Assembly: GCF_028583425.1 (NCBI RefSeq)
Contig: NC_072801.1
Location: 9,940,001 to 10,004,000 of the forward strand
Length of the DNA: 64,000 nucleotides
Origin: Eublepharis macularius
Taxonomy: Eukaryota > Chordata > Lepidosauria > Squamata > Eublepharidae
Reading direction: 5' to 3'
Part shown: positions 38,201-43,532 of the stretch, piece by piece
Layout of the letters: every line of letters begins with the position of its first letter
Position numbering within the stretch: the first letter of the stretch is position 1
Translations under genes and position numbers: made by a program
Notes under the pieces: generated by a model
What the model saw: the letters and a program-made list of their open reading frames with translations, nothing else
The model's database searches: none
Told to the model about the DNA's origin: nothing

Positions 38201-39742
38201 CAAGCGGGGCAGGTGAACGGCGTGGGCAGCCTCCGAGCCACTTGGCGCTGCCGCCAGCTCCACGGCGCGCCGGGACAGCTGGCTTGCTGCGGGGCAGGGG
38301 GATGCCCCAGCGTGATGATGTCACAGGAGTGACGTCATCATGCAGCGCCAGGAGAGCGTGCGCACGCTATGCGCACGTGCGTAGAGCCTGACTGTGGTTG
38401 CCCTGGGTGCTGGCAACCGTAGATCTGGCCCTGATTGTGCAGGGGGTTGGACTAGATGACTCTGAAGATCCCTTCCAACTCTATGGTTCTCTGATCCTCC
38501 CAAGTCAGTAGGAAGCTGGTATCTGGGAAGCTAGAGAGATCTGTTATATCCACCTATCTAAAGAGTGCCTTGCAGTCCATAGAGCTGTGACCCCCGTACT
38601 TAGCAGGAAGTGGCGGCTATAGTGGAAAATATGCCTGGCAGCCCCTTCTCTGCTGGCCTAATAGCTTCATGCCACGGGTCTGAAAAGCCAGCCAGCTCCA
38701 GGTAGGCCTCACCCACCAGATCATGTCAGAGTCAACCTCTATGACTCATCTGCCAGGTTGTAGTTAAAACAACCCTTCGTGGTAATCTGCTTTGATACTT
38801 ATCAGATATGAAGAAGGTTTTTGCCTGCTGCTCAGAGATGTTTAGGTGCTCTACCACTAGCTGCTCAGATGGACAGGAAAGTATTTCTCACTTAGTTTTT
38901 AAACCAGCATCCTGCAAGTTGTTTACCTCAGACGAATGTCCACTGCCTTGTGGTATCTGCAGAGGGAGTCTCCATATATCTTTTGCAGGTTGTAGGGGAT
39001 TCTAGGCCATGTTATGAGGTGCTCACTTAGCGTTCACTTAGCGTTCATTGGGCCTTTCTGTTGCTCTGTGTAAAGGGAACTTCAGAACCTGTCCAAATGC
39101 TCCCCTGTAGCAGATTGACGTGGGCCTGATTCACGCATGCAGGAGAAGGAGGTGGCCTAGCTCCGAGGTGGGAGAATAGCCTGTCCCACTTCTAGTCCCA
39201 GGAGGTGGAGAAAGATAAGAGGATTGCCCCGATATATTACAATAATTTGTAGAGGATTTTAGTCTGGATTTTCCATTCCCAAGCCCCACCTGCTTCGTCA
39301 GGGCACTTCCACAGGATCCACCCCTGAGGCAGAGAGAGGCCAGATGCATGAGGGAGTCGCCTCACAAAGGTAGATGGTGGCTTAAGCCCGCCGTGGAGAA
39401 TACAGCAACGAGAGCAGCCTGCAAGCCCAGTTCCTTTCCCCCTCACTGGTTTCCCTTTGCTTGTGCCTCCCCCCAGGGATGACAATGGACGAGGTGCGCC
39501 AGTATGAGAAAGAGACGCAGGAGGCCACTAATGAGATCGTCGGCACGGTGGGGTCCACCGTCTCCATCAGCGAAGTGTGCCTGCCCTCCAATGCCCAGAG
39601 TGCCTCCTCCAGTGCCCCTTCCACACCCCTCAGTGGGGACGCCCCGGACTTCCTCAGCATACCCAAGGACAGGCCGCGGAAGAAATCTGCTCCGGAAATG
39701 CTGACGCTGCCAGTGCTACAGGAGCGCACCAACGCGGAGTGA
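5216..39742 (+). CDS. PITPNC1L: PITPNC1-like cytoplasmic phosphatidylinositol transfer protein (class IIB, RdgB-beta type); gene span
   Basis: This gene encodes a soluble lipid-transfer protein of the START-like PITP fold that moves phosphatidylinositol or phosphatidic acid between membranes. Long-form exons: 5216-5263, 24587-24735, 27577-27665, 27963-27970, 29693-29764, 29980-30075, 31098-31253, 32843-32906, 39477-39742. They sum to 948 nt, or 315 residues, all in frame with GT-AG borders. Family marks include MLVKEYRICMPL at the N-terminus, GEGVEVVKNEP (36-46), GQFTEKRV with Thr58 and Lys60 (equivalent to the inositol-contacting Thr59/Lys61 of PITP-alpha), EKAWNYYPY with Asn88, KTGRG (163-167) and KFEVWGLQ (190-197). 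A short form uses the terminal exon at 36508. From memory, identity to vertebrate PITPNC1 looks roughly 75%, and human PITPNC1 is far longer as a gene, so I call this a paralogue. The symbol PITPNC1L is descriptive. Confidence 0.9.
5950..6490 (-). mobile_element. Ty3/Gypsy-type integrase fragment
   Basis: The minus-strand frame 6490-6068 encodes a piece of an LTR-retrotransposon integrase core and C-terminal region: a SDSQTERTNATLEQYL block (normally the QTDGQTERAN motif), then LLLLAEFMYNS, then a YGFHPQF block. It is broken at both ends and lacks the N-terminal zinc finger, reverse transcriptase and LTRs. It is a dead scrap inside intron 1. The minus-strand Gypsy element at 50969-54211 has lost exactly this pol part, but nothing shows the two are the same family. 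Confidence 0.65.
6839..7156. mobile_element. hAT-type foldback MITE, copy 1
   Basis: Termini CAGGGGTTTTTTTCTGAG and, at the right, ...AAAAAAAGCCCTG form a hAT-like terminal inverted repeat. An 8-bp target duplication GTCCTGGG lies at 6831-6838 and 7157-7164. The centre (about 6955-7110) is a long hairpin of GC-rich arms. The left part carries a TGACGTCA palindrome at 6888-6895. There is no transposase frame. Confidence 0.85.
9526..9735. mobile_element. Foldback MITE of a second family
   Basis: Left end GGCCGTTTTCAGATGGC faces the right end CATGTGAAAACGGTCC in inverted orientation. The interior is also self-complementary with scattered mismatches: ATGGCGTCTTCATAGCGCAA near 9580 against its inverted counterpart near 9655. 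There is no coding potential. Target duplication is uncertain, though both flanks read CCTGG. The superfamily could not be assigned. Confidence 0.6.
11285..11465 (-). repeat. tRNA-derived SINE of the 'inverted tRNA head' type
   Basis: The plus strand reads the body and then an inverted tRNA-like head near 11410-11455: 'gattgaaccggggac', 'ctgcatgcaaa', 'actaagccacagcc'. Related copies lie at 47380-47530 (same orientation) and 60348-60495 (opposite orientation, with the sense head 'atgctctacatgcag'). All contain the shared 'ctctgactggcagc' segment or its complement. Confidence 0.5.
11872..12166. mobile_element. hAT-type foldback MITE, copy 2
   Basis: Starts CAGGGCTTTTTTTCAGCGGG and ends AAAAAAGCCCTG. 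Flanking octamers GTCAAAAG and GTCAAGTG agree at 6 of 8 positions, a decayed target duplication. The right arm of the central hairpin is partly deleted, so this copy folds less well than the others. It carries TGACGTCA at 12097-12104. Confidence 0.8.
13544..13820. mobile_element. Penelope-like terminal repeat, inverted, with three or four hammerhead-like cores
   Basis: The outer parts are mutually inverted: 'agtagcacctttaagacta' near 13592 and its complement near 13780. Between them one minus-strand and at least two plus-strand motifs follow the pattern CTGANGA, short hairpin, GAAA. Plus copies start at 13698 and 13739; in the second the GAAA is mutated to AAAA. Related inverted pairs occur at 14806 and 32402, and single or diverged copies at 20833, 42537 and 58906. 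Assignment to Penelope-like elements is inference. Confidence 0.5.
13835..14560 (+). mobile_element. Probable LTR-retrotransposon LTR fragment with internal repeats
   Basis: Starts TGTAATGATTTTAAG directly after the Penelope-like repeat. It contains units beginning AGGCAAACTGTGTGTG at 14123 and 14191 (68 bp apart), and an AATAAAAGTTTACTTTG polyadenylation-like region at about 14327. A diverged minus-strand relative with the same units lies at 62160-62430. No gag or pol frame was recognised beside it. An LTR with R-region polyadenylation signal is the best reading; family unknown. Confidence 0.4.
14806..14987. mobile_element. Penelope-like inverted repeat pair, short copy
   Basis: 'caattttattgaggcataag' at about 14810 is mirrored by the complementary stretch near 14898-14920. 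The centre carries hammerhead-like motifs on both strands: CTGACGAAGAGAGC followed by GTTCTTGGAAG on plus, and the CTGATGAAGAGAGC pattern on minus. The right tail ends with 'acacggctaactcttctgga', also seen in the copy at 20833. Confidence 0.5.
17216..17400. mobile_element. Foldback MITE with GGGTTGYCAAC ends, copy A
   Basis: Left end GGGTTGTCAACCTCCAGGC; the body 'tggagttctcctggaattac' and 'cccctggagaaaa' is shared with copies at 57402-57585 and 59485-59672. Those two end in an inverted GTTGG or CTGGCAGCCC terminus. The right terminus of this copy is missing. Non-coding; superfamily unassigned. Confidence 0.5.
18225..18415 (-). repeat. MIR-like ancient core-SINE relic
   Basis: The plus strand reads like an inverted MIR: 'gcacttcacatatattacc', then 'attattacccttattgaggg', then 'tgccttgcccgagctcc', then an inverted tRNA-head remnant 'tgagatttgagttgggcatg'. 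It is clearly older and more diverged than the other SINEs in the window. Confidence 0.5.
18840..19430 (+). mobile_element. Non-LTR retrotransposon C-terminal relic, plus strand
   Basis: The frame 18962-19303 encodes a LINE-type C-terminal finger (LCLC, then a HILFYCPFY block) of the same family as the minus-strand relic at 4190-4680. The tail runs into a short GGAT repeat at about 19411-19422, a common 3' end for LINEs that terminate in a simple repeat. The reverse transcriptase is missing. Confidence 0.45.
19442..19701. mobile_element. hAT-type foldback MITE, copy 3, with perfect 77-bp palindrome arms
   Basis: Starts CAGGGCTTTTTTTCAGTGGG and ends AAAAAAAGCCCTG, with a perfect 8-bp target duplication GTCACTAC at 19434-19441 and 19702-19709. 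Arms 19493-19569 and 19571-19647 are exact reverse complements separated by one base: a 155-bp perfect palindrome. A change peculiar to this copy (GTTGAG where others have GTTTAG) is matched on the opposite arm. Confidence 0.92.
20366..20600 (+). repeat. Sauria-type tRNA-derived SINE
   Basis: The tRNA-like head 'gccagtttggtggtgtggtt' (A box) and a B-box region near 20430 are followed by the body 'cagtcacagctctctcagag', 'gtgattgttgtggggataat' and a simple TTGTTATTATT tail. A near-full copy with a better head lies at 29395-29655. A 5'-truncated copy lies at 57800-57975. Confidence 0.8.
20833..20957 (+). mobile_element. Penelope-like terminal repeat, single copy with hammerhead-like core
   Basis: Reads CTGACGAAGAGAACGTGATT then CTCGAAAGC, fitting CTGANGA, short hairpin, GAAA, followed by the family body 'ttggttagtcttaaaggtgc' and the tail 'cagactaacacggctaactc'. 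No inverted partner is present here. Confidence 0.5.
21063..21335 (+). mobile_element. 5'-truncated L1-like LINE insertion with 18-bp target duplication
   Basis: The segment 21081-21317 looks like an L1 3'UTR: a purine-rich stretch near 21200-21245, then AATAAAATTTTATTT and an A tail. It is bracketed by a perfect 18-bp direct repeat at 21063-21080 and 21318-21335 (its last A-run overlaps the tail). This signature of target-primed reverse transcription marks a fairly recent insertion of only 3' material. Confidence 0.85.
21430..21800 (-). mobile_element. RTE/BovB-like LINE 3' end
   Basis: The minus frame 21797-21456 encodes a typical LINE C-terminus: LKLLYFGHIMRRQDSLEK, then KRGRPKTRWLDSIKEAT, then NDRTFWR. 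The 3' end beyond it (plus 21436-21480, inverted) reads the 'ggtcgccataggtcatag' and 'gacttgatggcac' segments, then a GT-rich tail. This tail is nearly the same as the 3' end of the 5S-derived SINE at 44692-44905. The family name is inferred. Confidence 0.65.
22676..24078 (+). mobile_element. CR1 LINE, 3' half with reverse transcriptase
   Basis: The long frame 22898-24007 encodes most of a CR1 reverse transcriptase and its C-terminus: motif A YLDFSKAFDKVPHD, motif B SSGVPQGSVLS, catalytic FADDTK, DKCTVLHLGHK, and CR1-typical PHLEYCVQFW and FFTVRVVQKWNQLP blocks. The fingers region upstream (IPIFKKGKK, NYRPVSLTS) is in the same element but broken by in-frame stops near 22784 and 22895. It ends with the classic CR1 tail 'ggttggactagatggtctg', 'ccaactctatgattctg'. 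5'-truncated and dead. Confidence 0.93.
24587..24735 (+). CDS. PITPNC1L: PITPNC1-like coding exon 2
   Basis: Residues 17-65 plus two bases of codon 66; acceptor TTCCTTGCAG, donor TCCAG|gtgag. Carries the GEGVEVV strand and the GQFTEKRV lipid-headgroup motif with Thr58 and Lys60. It begins YRVGQLYTISKHS, close to PITPNC1. Confidence 0.92.
25324..25391 (+). repeat. 34-bp tandem duplication in intron 2
   Basis: Two adjacent near-identical 34-bp units begin TGGGGCAGTGTGGGGTGGGG at 25324 and 25358. No function suggested. Confidence 0.85.
27577..27665 (+). CDS. PITPNC1L: PITPNC1-like coding exon 3
   Basis: Residue 66 (split) to the first base of codon 96; acceptor CCACTGCAG, donor ACAG|gtaag. Encodes KLPSWARAV and EKAWNYYPYTIT with Asn88, equivalent to the inositol-contacting Asn90 of PITP-alpha. 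Confidence 0.92.
27963..27970 (+). CDS. PITPNC1L: PITPNC1-like coding exon 4, an 8-nt microexon
   Basis: Eight bases AGTACACG between acceptor CTGCTGGCTCAG and donor gtgagt. The last base of exon 3 plus these eight give Glu-Tyr-Thr, exactly the residues expected between YPYTIT and CSFLPKF in PITPNC1. Skipping it would shift the frame, so it must be constitutive. A pyrimidine-rich tract (about 27885-27925) and TGC triplets at 27950-27956 precede the acceptor. Confidence 0.88.
28985..29100 (+). repeat. tRNA-derived SINE, partial
   Basis: Head 'tggtgctgtggttaagagta' (A box) and B-box-like 'gggtcaaatcctgg', then 'ccttgggccagcc'; the rest of the body is missing. In intron 4. Confidence 0.55.
29395..29655 (+). 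repeat. Sauria-type tRNA-derived SINE, near full length
   Basis: Best preserved copy: A box within 'tggtgtagtggttaagagag', B box within 'agtttgattccccactcc', body 'ccttgggtcagtcacagctc', 'gtgattgttgtggggataat', 'ggtggtatataaattcagtg', and a TTATTATT tail. It ends about 40 bp before the exon 5 acceptor. Confidence 0.85.
29693..29764 (+). CDS. PITPNC1L: PITPNC1-like coding exon 5
   Basis: Residues 99-122, 24 codons, phase 0 at both ends; acceptor CTTTTTCTAG, donor AAC|gtacgt. Encodes CSFLPKFSIYIETKYEDN. Confidence 0.92.
29980..30075 (+). CDS. PITPNC1L: PITPNC1-like coding exon 6
   Basis: Residues 123-154, 32 codons, phase 0 at both ends; C-rich polypyrimidine tract and CAG acceptor. Encodes the variable HSEKILGDHE stretch, then the conserved DEIPERYY block. 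Confidence 0.92.
30641..30819. repeat. Perfect 80-bp inverted repeat
   Basis: Arms 30641-30720 and 30740-30819 are exact reverse complements with a 19-bp AT-rich spacer. There is no similarity to the other repeats in the window, no coding frame and no clear target duplication. In intron 6; a transcript would fold into an 80-bp perfect hairpin. Confidence 0.95.
31098..31253 (+). CDS. PITPNC1L: PITPNC1-like coding exon 7
   Basis: Residues 155-206, 52 codons, phase 0 at both ends. Encodes KTGRGPLREGW, QPIMCSYKLVTVKFEVWGLQ and VEQFVHK, the most conserved part of the fold. As in class II PITPs, the first Trp of the class I WW membrane-docking pair is Val193; Trp194 is kept. Confidence 0.93.
31665..31905 (+). 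repeat. Sauria-related SINE
   Basis: Decayed head followed by 'atgagctcagttggtggcct', 'cagccccagctccccag', 'ggggataaaaataa', 'ctaatctgtccagaagggca' and a GTTGTTGTTGTTATTA tail. It shares this body with the SINE at 44150-44385, a subfamily distinct from 29395-29655. Confidence 0.7.
32402..32612. mobile_element. Penelope-like inverted repeat pair with hammerhead-like cores
   Basis: Left arm (minus orientation) and right arm (plus orientation) are near-perfect inverted copies: 'gtccagtagcacctttaaga' at about 32450 against its complement near 32580-32602. At the centre both strands show the CTGANGA-like, hairpin, CGAAAGC pattern. On plus, ATGATGAAGAGAGC then GTTTTCGAAAG has the leading CT altered. 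In intron 7. Confidence 0.55.
32640..32815 (-). repeat. tRNA-derived SINE, minus strand
   Basis: The plus strand reads the inverted body 'cacaacaactctgtgaggta', 'gaggtcacccagcaagcttc', inverted B box 'gggtttgaacccggttctcc', and inverted A box 'ccaaccattatatcatgctg'. It ends 28 bp before the exon 8 acceptor. Confidence 0.7.
32843..32906 (+). CDS. PITPNC1L: PITPNC1-like coding exon 8, last shared exon
   Basis: Residues 207-227 plus one base of codon 228; encodes VIRDILLIGHRQAFAWVDEWC. The donor (TGTG|gtaag) can join either terminal exon: with 36508 codon 228 is GAC (Asp), with 39477 it is GGG (Gly). Confidence 0.92.
33643..33904. mobile_element. Penelope-like inverted insertion with hammerhead-ribozyme-like cores
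   Basis: Arms 33686-33782 and 33796-33892 are exact 97-bp reverse complements with a 13-bp spacer. A 13-bp direct repeat, GTGATATTCCTTT, lies at 33643-33655 and 33892-33904. The right arm reads CCT, CTGAAGA, T, GCCAGC-loop-GCTGGC, GAAA, CGTC, AGG: the order of a type I hammerhead (stem I CCT/AGG, 6-bp stem II, minimal stem III) with one extra base after CTGAAGA. The left arm carries it on the minus strand. Hammerheads in Penelope-like termini are established; this assignment is inferred. In intron 8. Confidence 0.75.
35220..35277 (+). repeat. 29-bp tandem duplication
   Basis: Two adjacent diverged 29-bp units begin GCGGCTGGCAATG at 35220 and GCAGCTGGCGATG at 35249, both running through TTTCACCA to CCCAAG. 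In intron 8. Confidence 0.8.
36508..36590 (+). CDS. PITPNC1L: PITPNC1-like alternative terminal exon, short isoform
   Basis: Acceptor GTTACAG; encodes Asp228 and 26 further residues (MSLEEVRAFENQMH, VTNKNFGSQEP) to TAG at 36588-36590, giving a 254-residue protein. It matches the short-tail isoform of PITPNC1 as I know it (MTMDDVREYEKNMHEQTN start), but the tail after TN is shorter. It is followed 373 nt on by AATAAA at 36963. Confidence 0.8.
36963..36968 (+). terminator. Candidate polyadenylation signal, short isoform
   Basis: AATAAA 373 nt after the short-form stop codon, a normal distance for a compact 3'UTR. The downstream 36970-37030 is T/G-rich in places. Use of this site would commit the transcript to the short protein. 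Confidence 0.5.
37190..37530. mobile_element. Imperfect foldback DNA element
   Basis: Outer ends 'gcttcgggtttccaattcag' (37202) and 'gctttgggtaaacccgaatc' (about 37502) are loosely inverted. Nested pairs face each other inside: AAGCTTTCCAAAACGCTTTG / CTTTGGAAAG and GCACTTTTCTTGC / GCAAGAAAAGTGC. Looks like an old palindromic MITE; family not assigned. Confidence 0.45.
37940..38433. mobile_element. GC-rich non-autonomous hAT-like element inserted in a CR1 tail
   Basis: Termini CAGGGCCGGATC and GATCTGGCCCTG are inverted. An 8-bp target duplication ATTGTGCA lies at 37932-37939 and 38434-38441. The inside is extremely CpG-rich with internal inverted segments and carries TGACGTCA (38330-38337) within a larger palindrome. 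No transposase; long open frames on both strands here are a GC artefact. The flanking 38442-38500 is a CR1 3' tail that the element split. Confidence 0.88.
39477..39742 (+). CDS. PITPNC1L: PITPNC1-like alternative terminal exon, long isoform
   Basis: Acceptor CCTCCCCCCAG; encodes Gly228 to Glu315 and TGA at 39740-39742. Domain order: the C-terminal helix MTMDEVRQYEKETQEATN (229-246), a Ser-rich disordered stretch (SSSAPSTPLS, 271-280), then KDRPRKKSAPE (291-301). This is the recognisable tail of the long PITPNC1 isoform. RKKSAP (295-300) fits the 14-3-3 pattern R-x-x-S-x-P around Ser298. The end is about 17 residues shorter than the human long form as I remember it (332). Confidence 0.92.
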
Positions 39743-41875
39743 CGGCCGACCCTCTCGATCACCGTTCTGTGTCTTCCTTCCCTTGTGAAGATTCTCTCCC
39801 ACCCCACCCTTGTTCATTTCCACAGGAGATTTTATTGAACTTAAACCCAGGTGTGGACTTTTCACCTTCAGGTTGGATTTTTAATGCCTTTTAAAAAAAC
39901 AACAAGTGAGCCTGCAGTTGAAAGGCCTTTCAAGAACCTGGGAGCATCATGGAAAACTCAGATCTCCCCTGCCTGCCCTTCATTCCTGCTGGAGTCCGCT
40001 GCCGGACGTTTGACTCCCTCCTTGCTGTGAGGAATTCCCAGCCAAAGCTCTCCAGGTTCTGCTATCATGCAGCGTACCGCCCCCCTCCCCAAACCTGGCA
40101 GTTGTAATTCTGGGAGGAAAATAACATTGTCTTATAGCATCTTGGCTGAACGGCAGTTCCCAAGGCTCTTTGAGGAAAGTCTGGACAGTTCCCTTGGGAT
40201 AAAAGCCTGCTGCTTGGATCAGCTTGTCATCTGCAGACCCCACATTGCTTGTTCACGTCGAAGTGAGTTCACTTCGAAGTGGAAGGGCCCCTTACTGCTG
40301 CTGCTTCTGCCTACATATTTTAGAGTGGGTTTTTATTAGCTCTGCAGAAGAGTTCGTTCATTTTTAAGAGAGGTTTTTTTTTCTCCTCTGCTTTCAAATG
40401 TCTTTTTAACTCTTGAGTTATTGCTCTTTTTTTAAAGAAAAATGTTGCTCTGCCGTTGCGGCACAGAGACCTGGTGGACTTTGTGTTTCCTGCCAAGGGG
40501 AAAGGGGTAACCACCGGGACACTTCTATCTGCTTAGCTTGCTTGCGGATGCTAAGCCAGAACCACTGGACTAGCCATCGCATGGATGAAGTCCTGTAGGA
40601 TGTGAGGAGGCTCCCTCTGCCATGGGTCATGAATGGGGCAAGATCTCCTCTCGGGTGTAGGCCTTTTTTTCTTTCTTTCTAGGAGGTATTAATACTAAGC
40701 TAGGGTGGAGAGAGAACCATACTCTTTCCTCTTCAACTGAGGAGTCAGGATCTAGCCTACCGAGCACAATGTGCAGGCTGCACTTCCGTGATCCGGGTGC
40801 ATGCACACAAATTTGGTAGTGAGGCAGTGCGTTCACCACCCTAAGAGTCTCACCATCTATTTTTCAAAGCCAAGTTTCTCGACCTCATGGTTGCAGAGAG
40901 CAGTTTGAAAGTATTCCATTCTGCGACTCAGTCCTTGGTGGTTCTTCCAAAGCCAGAACTCAGTAGGGTTGACAGAGAACAACGCTTCACGAGTCTCGCT
41001 CAGTGTCTCGGCTCACTTACTGGTCTTGCTGCATAAATTCTGCAAATGGGCTCAGTTTATATAAATGATTCCAGTCACAGAACTGCATGGCATAAGCTGA
41101 ACTGTATACACGAGGATACAGTTGGCTGGGCAGTGTACCTTGGGAGCCAGTAAGGGGGCAGGTGCTCTCTGGAGCTCCCGGAGTCTGTCCAGCTTGGGGA
41201 ACCTTCCTGCCTGCATTCCCAGGAGGGCATGCAATTCTGTGGGTTCCTGTTTCTTAAGCCCCACAGCTCAGTAATCAGTGGATTTCCCAAGTGTTGCTTG
41301 GTGACATACGCTAGCGTGCAGCCTTTGAGGTGGGGTGCATGGGGTCCTGGAGAGCAAGTGTCCTTCGACTCACATGTCTTAATCTGGTCTTCTTCGGGAT
41401 CTGCCTGATGGTTTGCCAGCATCCCAAGGCTTGTTCCCTGCCCCCCTCCCCCGTTCCTGTGCCTGACATGAGGCACTTCAGCCACCCCCAAATGTGACTG
41501 TGGAACAAGGATCATCTTGCCATGTCAGTGGACGAAGAGCCACCGTGCTCTGTTTGATGCCCTCAGGGTGCATCCCCAGAGGCTGGTCACATGCCCACCG
41601 GTCACCAGCATCAAGCTTGCCTTGTGAAATCCCAGGAGTGCAGCCCCCAGCAGGGAAGGGGGATGCTGGGCGGAGCCGCAGATTCCTCTGATGTAAACCT
41701 CCTCAGTCTTAACGTGGTCTCTGACCTCTTCGTATAAGCACAGCTCTGATTTGCACTGCTTTCTTGCACAAAGGACCTTCCTCCCGTCCTTCCCTCTGCC
41801 ATAAACTTTGGCTCTTGGCTACTGCTTTGAGTTTTCCAGCTGCTACACTTTGCATTGTAATGCACAGAAATTGCC

Positions 41876-41881
41876 AATAAA
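41876..41881 (+). terminator. Candidate polyadenylation signal, long isoform
   Basis: AATAAA about 2.1 kb after the long-form stop, followed by a GT-rich stretch 'aggttttgtgctcc' at about 41930. I saw no canonical AATAAA closer to the stop. Transcript data would be needed to fix the end. Confidence 0.5.
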
Positions 41882-41899
41882 GGCAAGGAGACTCAGCAA

Positions 41900-43190
41900 A
41901 GATCGTAGAGAGACCGTTGCCAGAATGTAGGTTTTGTGCTCCTGGGAAACCTTTGAGAACGCAGGCTGTTGGGATGCTTAGCATCTGTTTGAGTCAAAAG
42001 TGTTTCATTGGCTAGTTGGTCTCAGGAGGCGGATGGCAATGGAGGACCCTCCAGCCATCTATGGACTATCTGAAACCCTCAGGTTTGCAGACAGTATGGG
42101 GAACTGCTGCTGCTTACACCCCTATCTGATATTCCGTGGCCAAATTTCAGGTGGCAGAGAGGAAGTATGGAACCCGTACATTTCTTGAGCCTTTCTGGAA
42201 GATGGGTTTTAGTTTGCAGAGACAGTTTGGAGATGGTTCTTATCTGTGTATATGCCGTTTTGCCCATCTCCGTTGAGAGGCTGTGCTTGAAGGGGTGGTG
42301 TGTATACAGAGAAATCTTGTGTAAATAATTTGTGATCTGTTTAGCAGCAGTGCTGTATGTATGTCTGAAAAGGACTGATAAAGGCAAGTTTCATACAGAC
42401 AATATGTGTGTTCTTGAGTGCTCGGCTTAATACTGTTGCAGTGCTGACGTGATGTTTGCAGGCATTGCTGATTTGTCAGACCACCCAGGAAAAAAGGATC
42501 AGGGACAAGAAATTATGAGCCCCAAACATGACAAAGTCATAAACAGGAGCCTTGGAGGTTTTATTCCAGCATGTGCTGGTAGATATTGAAACTCACTACA
42601 GGTATCTGACAAAGGAAGCATCTGTTGGAATAAACACTTGTTAATATTTAAGATGGTCTGAGGCTCCAGTTTATTGTTGATGCAAGAGACTGACATGGTT
42701 GCTACTCTGGAGCAACAGTCATGGCTATTTGGGGACAGAAAGGTAATTCTCATTGCCCGGCATGCAGGATTGCATAGGCTGATCTGGGAGAAAGAGGGTG
42801 GGGGAACACATGGACCCTGCCTTGTGACAGAAATTGGTGGGCCATACCTGATGATCCCAGGTGATTCCAGTTGAAAGCACCTGGGTGCCAGGGCTAGGGA
42901 AGGTCTTTGCTGGAGACTCTGAAGTACCCTTGTCAGTTGGAGTGGGATGGTACTGGGCTTAGGTGGTCCGACCTGAGCTACGTATGTGTCTGTGACTTTC
43001 TGGTCCTTCCAACAAGTTTTGTGTATTAAGAAAATACAGGAGGCACCACAACCGTGCAAATAATTCCAAACCAGATGTGCTCTTCACTGGTTAAAAAAAA
43101 AGGACATGCTCATTCCTGTGAAATGGCCCAAGAAGAAATCTGCAATCAAAGTTGAAGAGCTCAGCCAATTAGATGCCTAATTAAACCAAA
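41900..43190. other. Intergenic space between convergent genes
   Basis: About 1.3 kb between the likely 3' ends of the PITPNC1-like gene and MSS51. It holds a diverged Penelope-like repeat at about 42537-42720 ('ggtatctgacaaaggaagc', 'gttggaataaacacttgtta', 'tgacatggttgctactctgg'), and otherwise nothing I recognise. Confidence 0.5.
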
Positions 43191-43192
43191 TG

Positions 43193-43198
43193 TTTATT
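43193..43198 (-). terminator. Candidate polyadenylation signal of MSS51
   Basis: AATAAA on the minus strand, 335 nt after the MSS51 stop codon at 43533-43535 and the first such signal in that direction. This gives a short 3'UTR facing the 3' end of the neighbouring gene. Confidence 0.55.
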
Positions 43199-43532
43199 TG
43201 CATAAAAGACATGTGCAAGTGTAATTCAATCAACAGTGAATGAGAATTAGGTCAACTATACTGAGTACAAGCGAGGGAAATAAGAGGCTGATTAGAGGAG
43301 TCTTCAGAGGGAGTCACAATACCAGGTGAGCCAAGAATCGAGGATACGGGTATTTTGTTCTGCTCGGCTTCTGAGAATTTGCCATTTGCTCTGCCCTATC
43401 ATACTGAGGGAAATACTGGGGACACCAGCTCATCAGCTTGATAGGGCAGAGCAAAGGGGCAAAACTCAAACCCTGGCCCCGTGCCTCTGAATTTGTTGAA
43501 CGTGCGTGGTAAAATAACATGCATCCTCATTT

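Noticed and set aside
37705..38391. Several long overlapping frames on both strands (up to 178 codons)
   Set aside because: They lie inside the CpG-rich hAT-like element; low stop density there follows from GC content, and the Pro/Ala/Arg-rich products resemble no protein.
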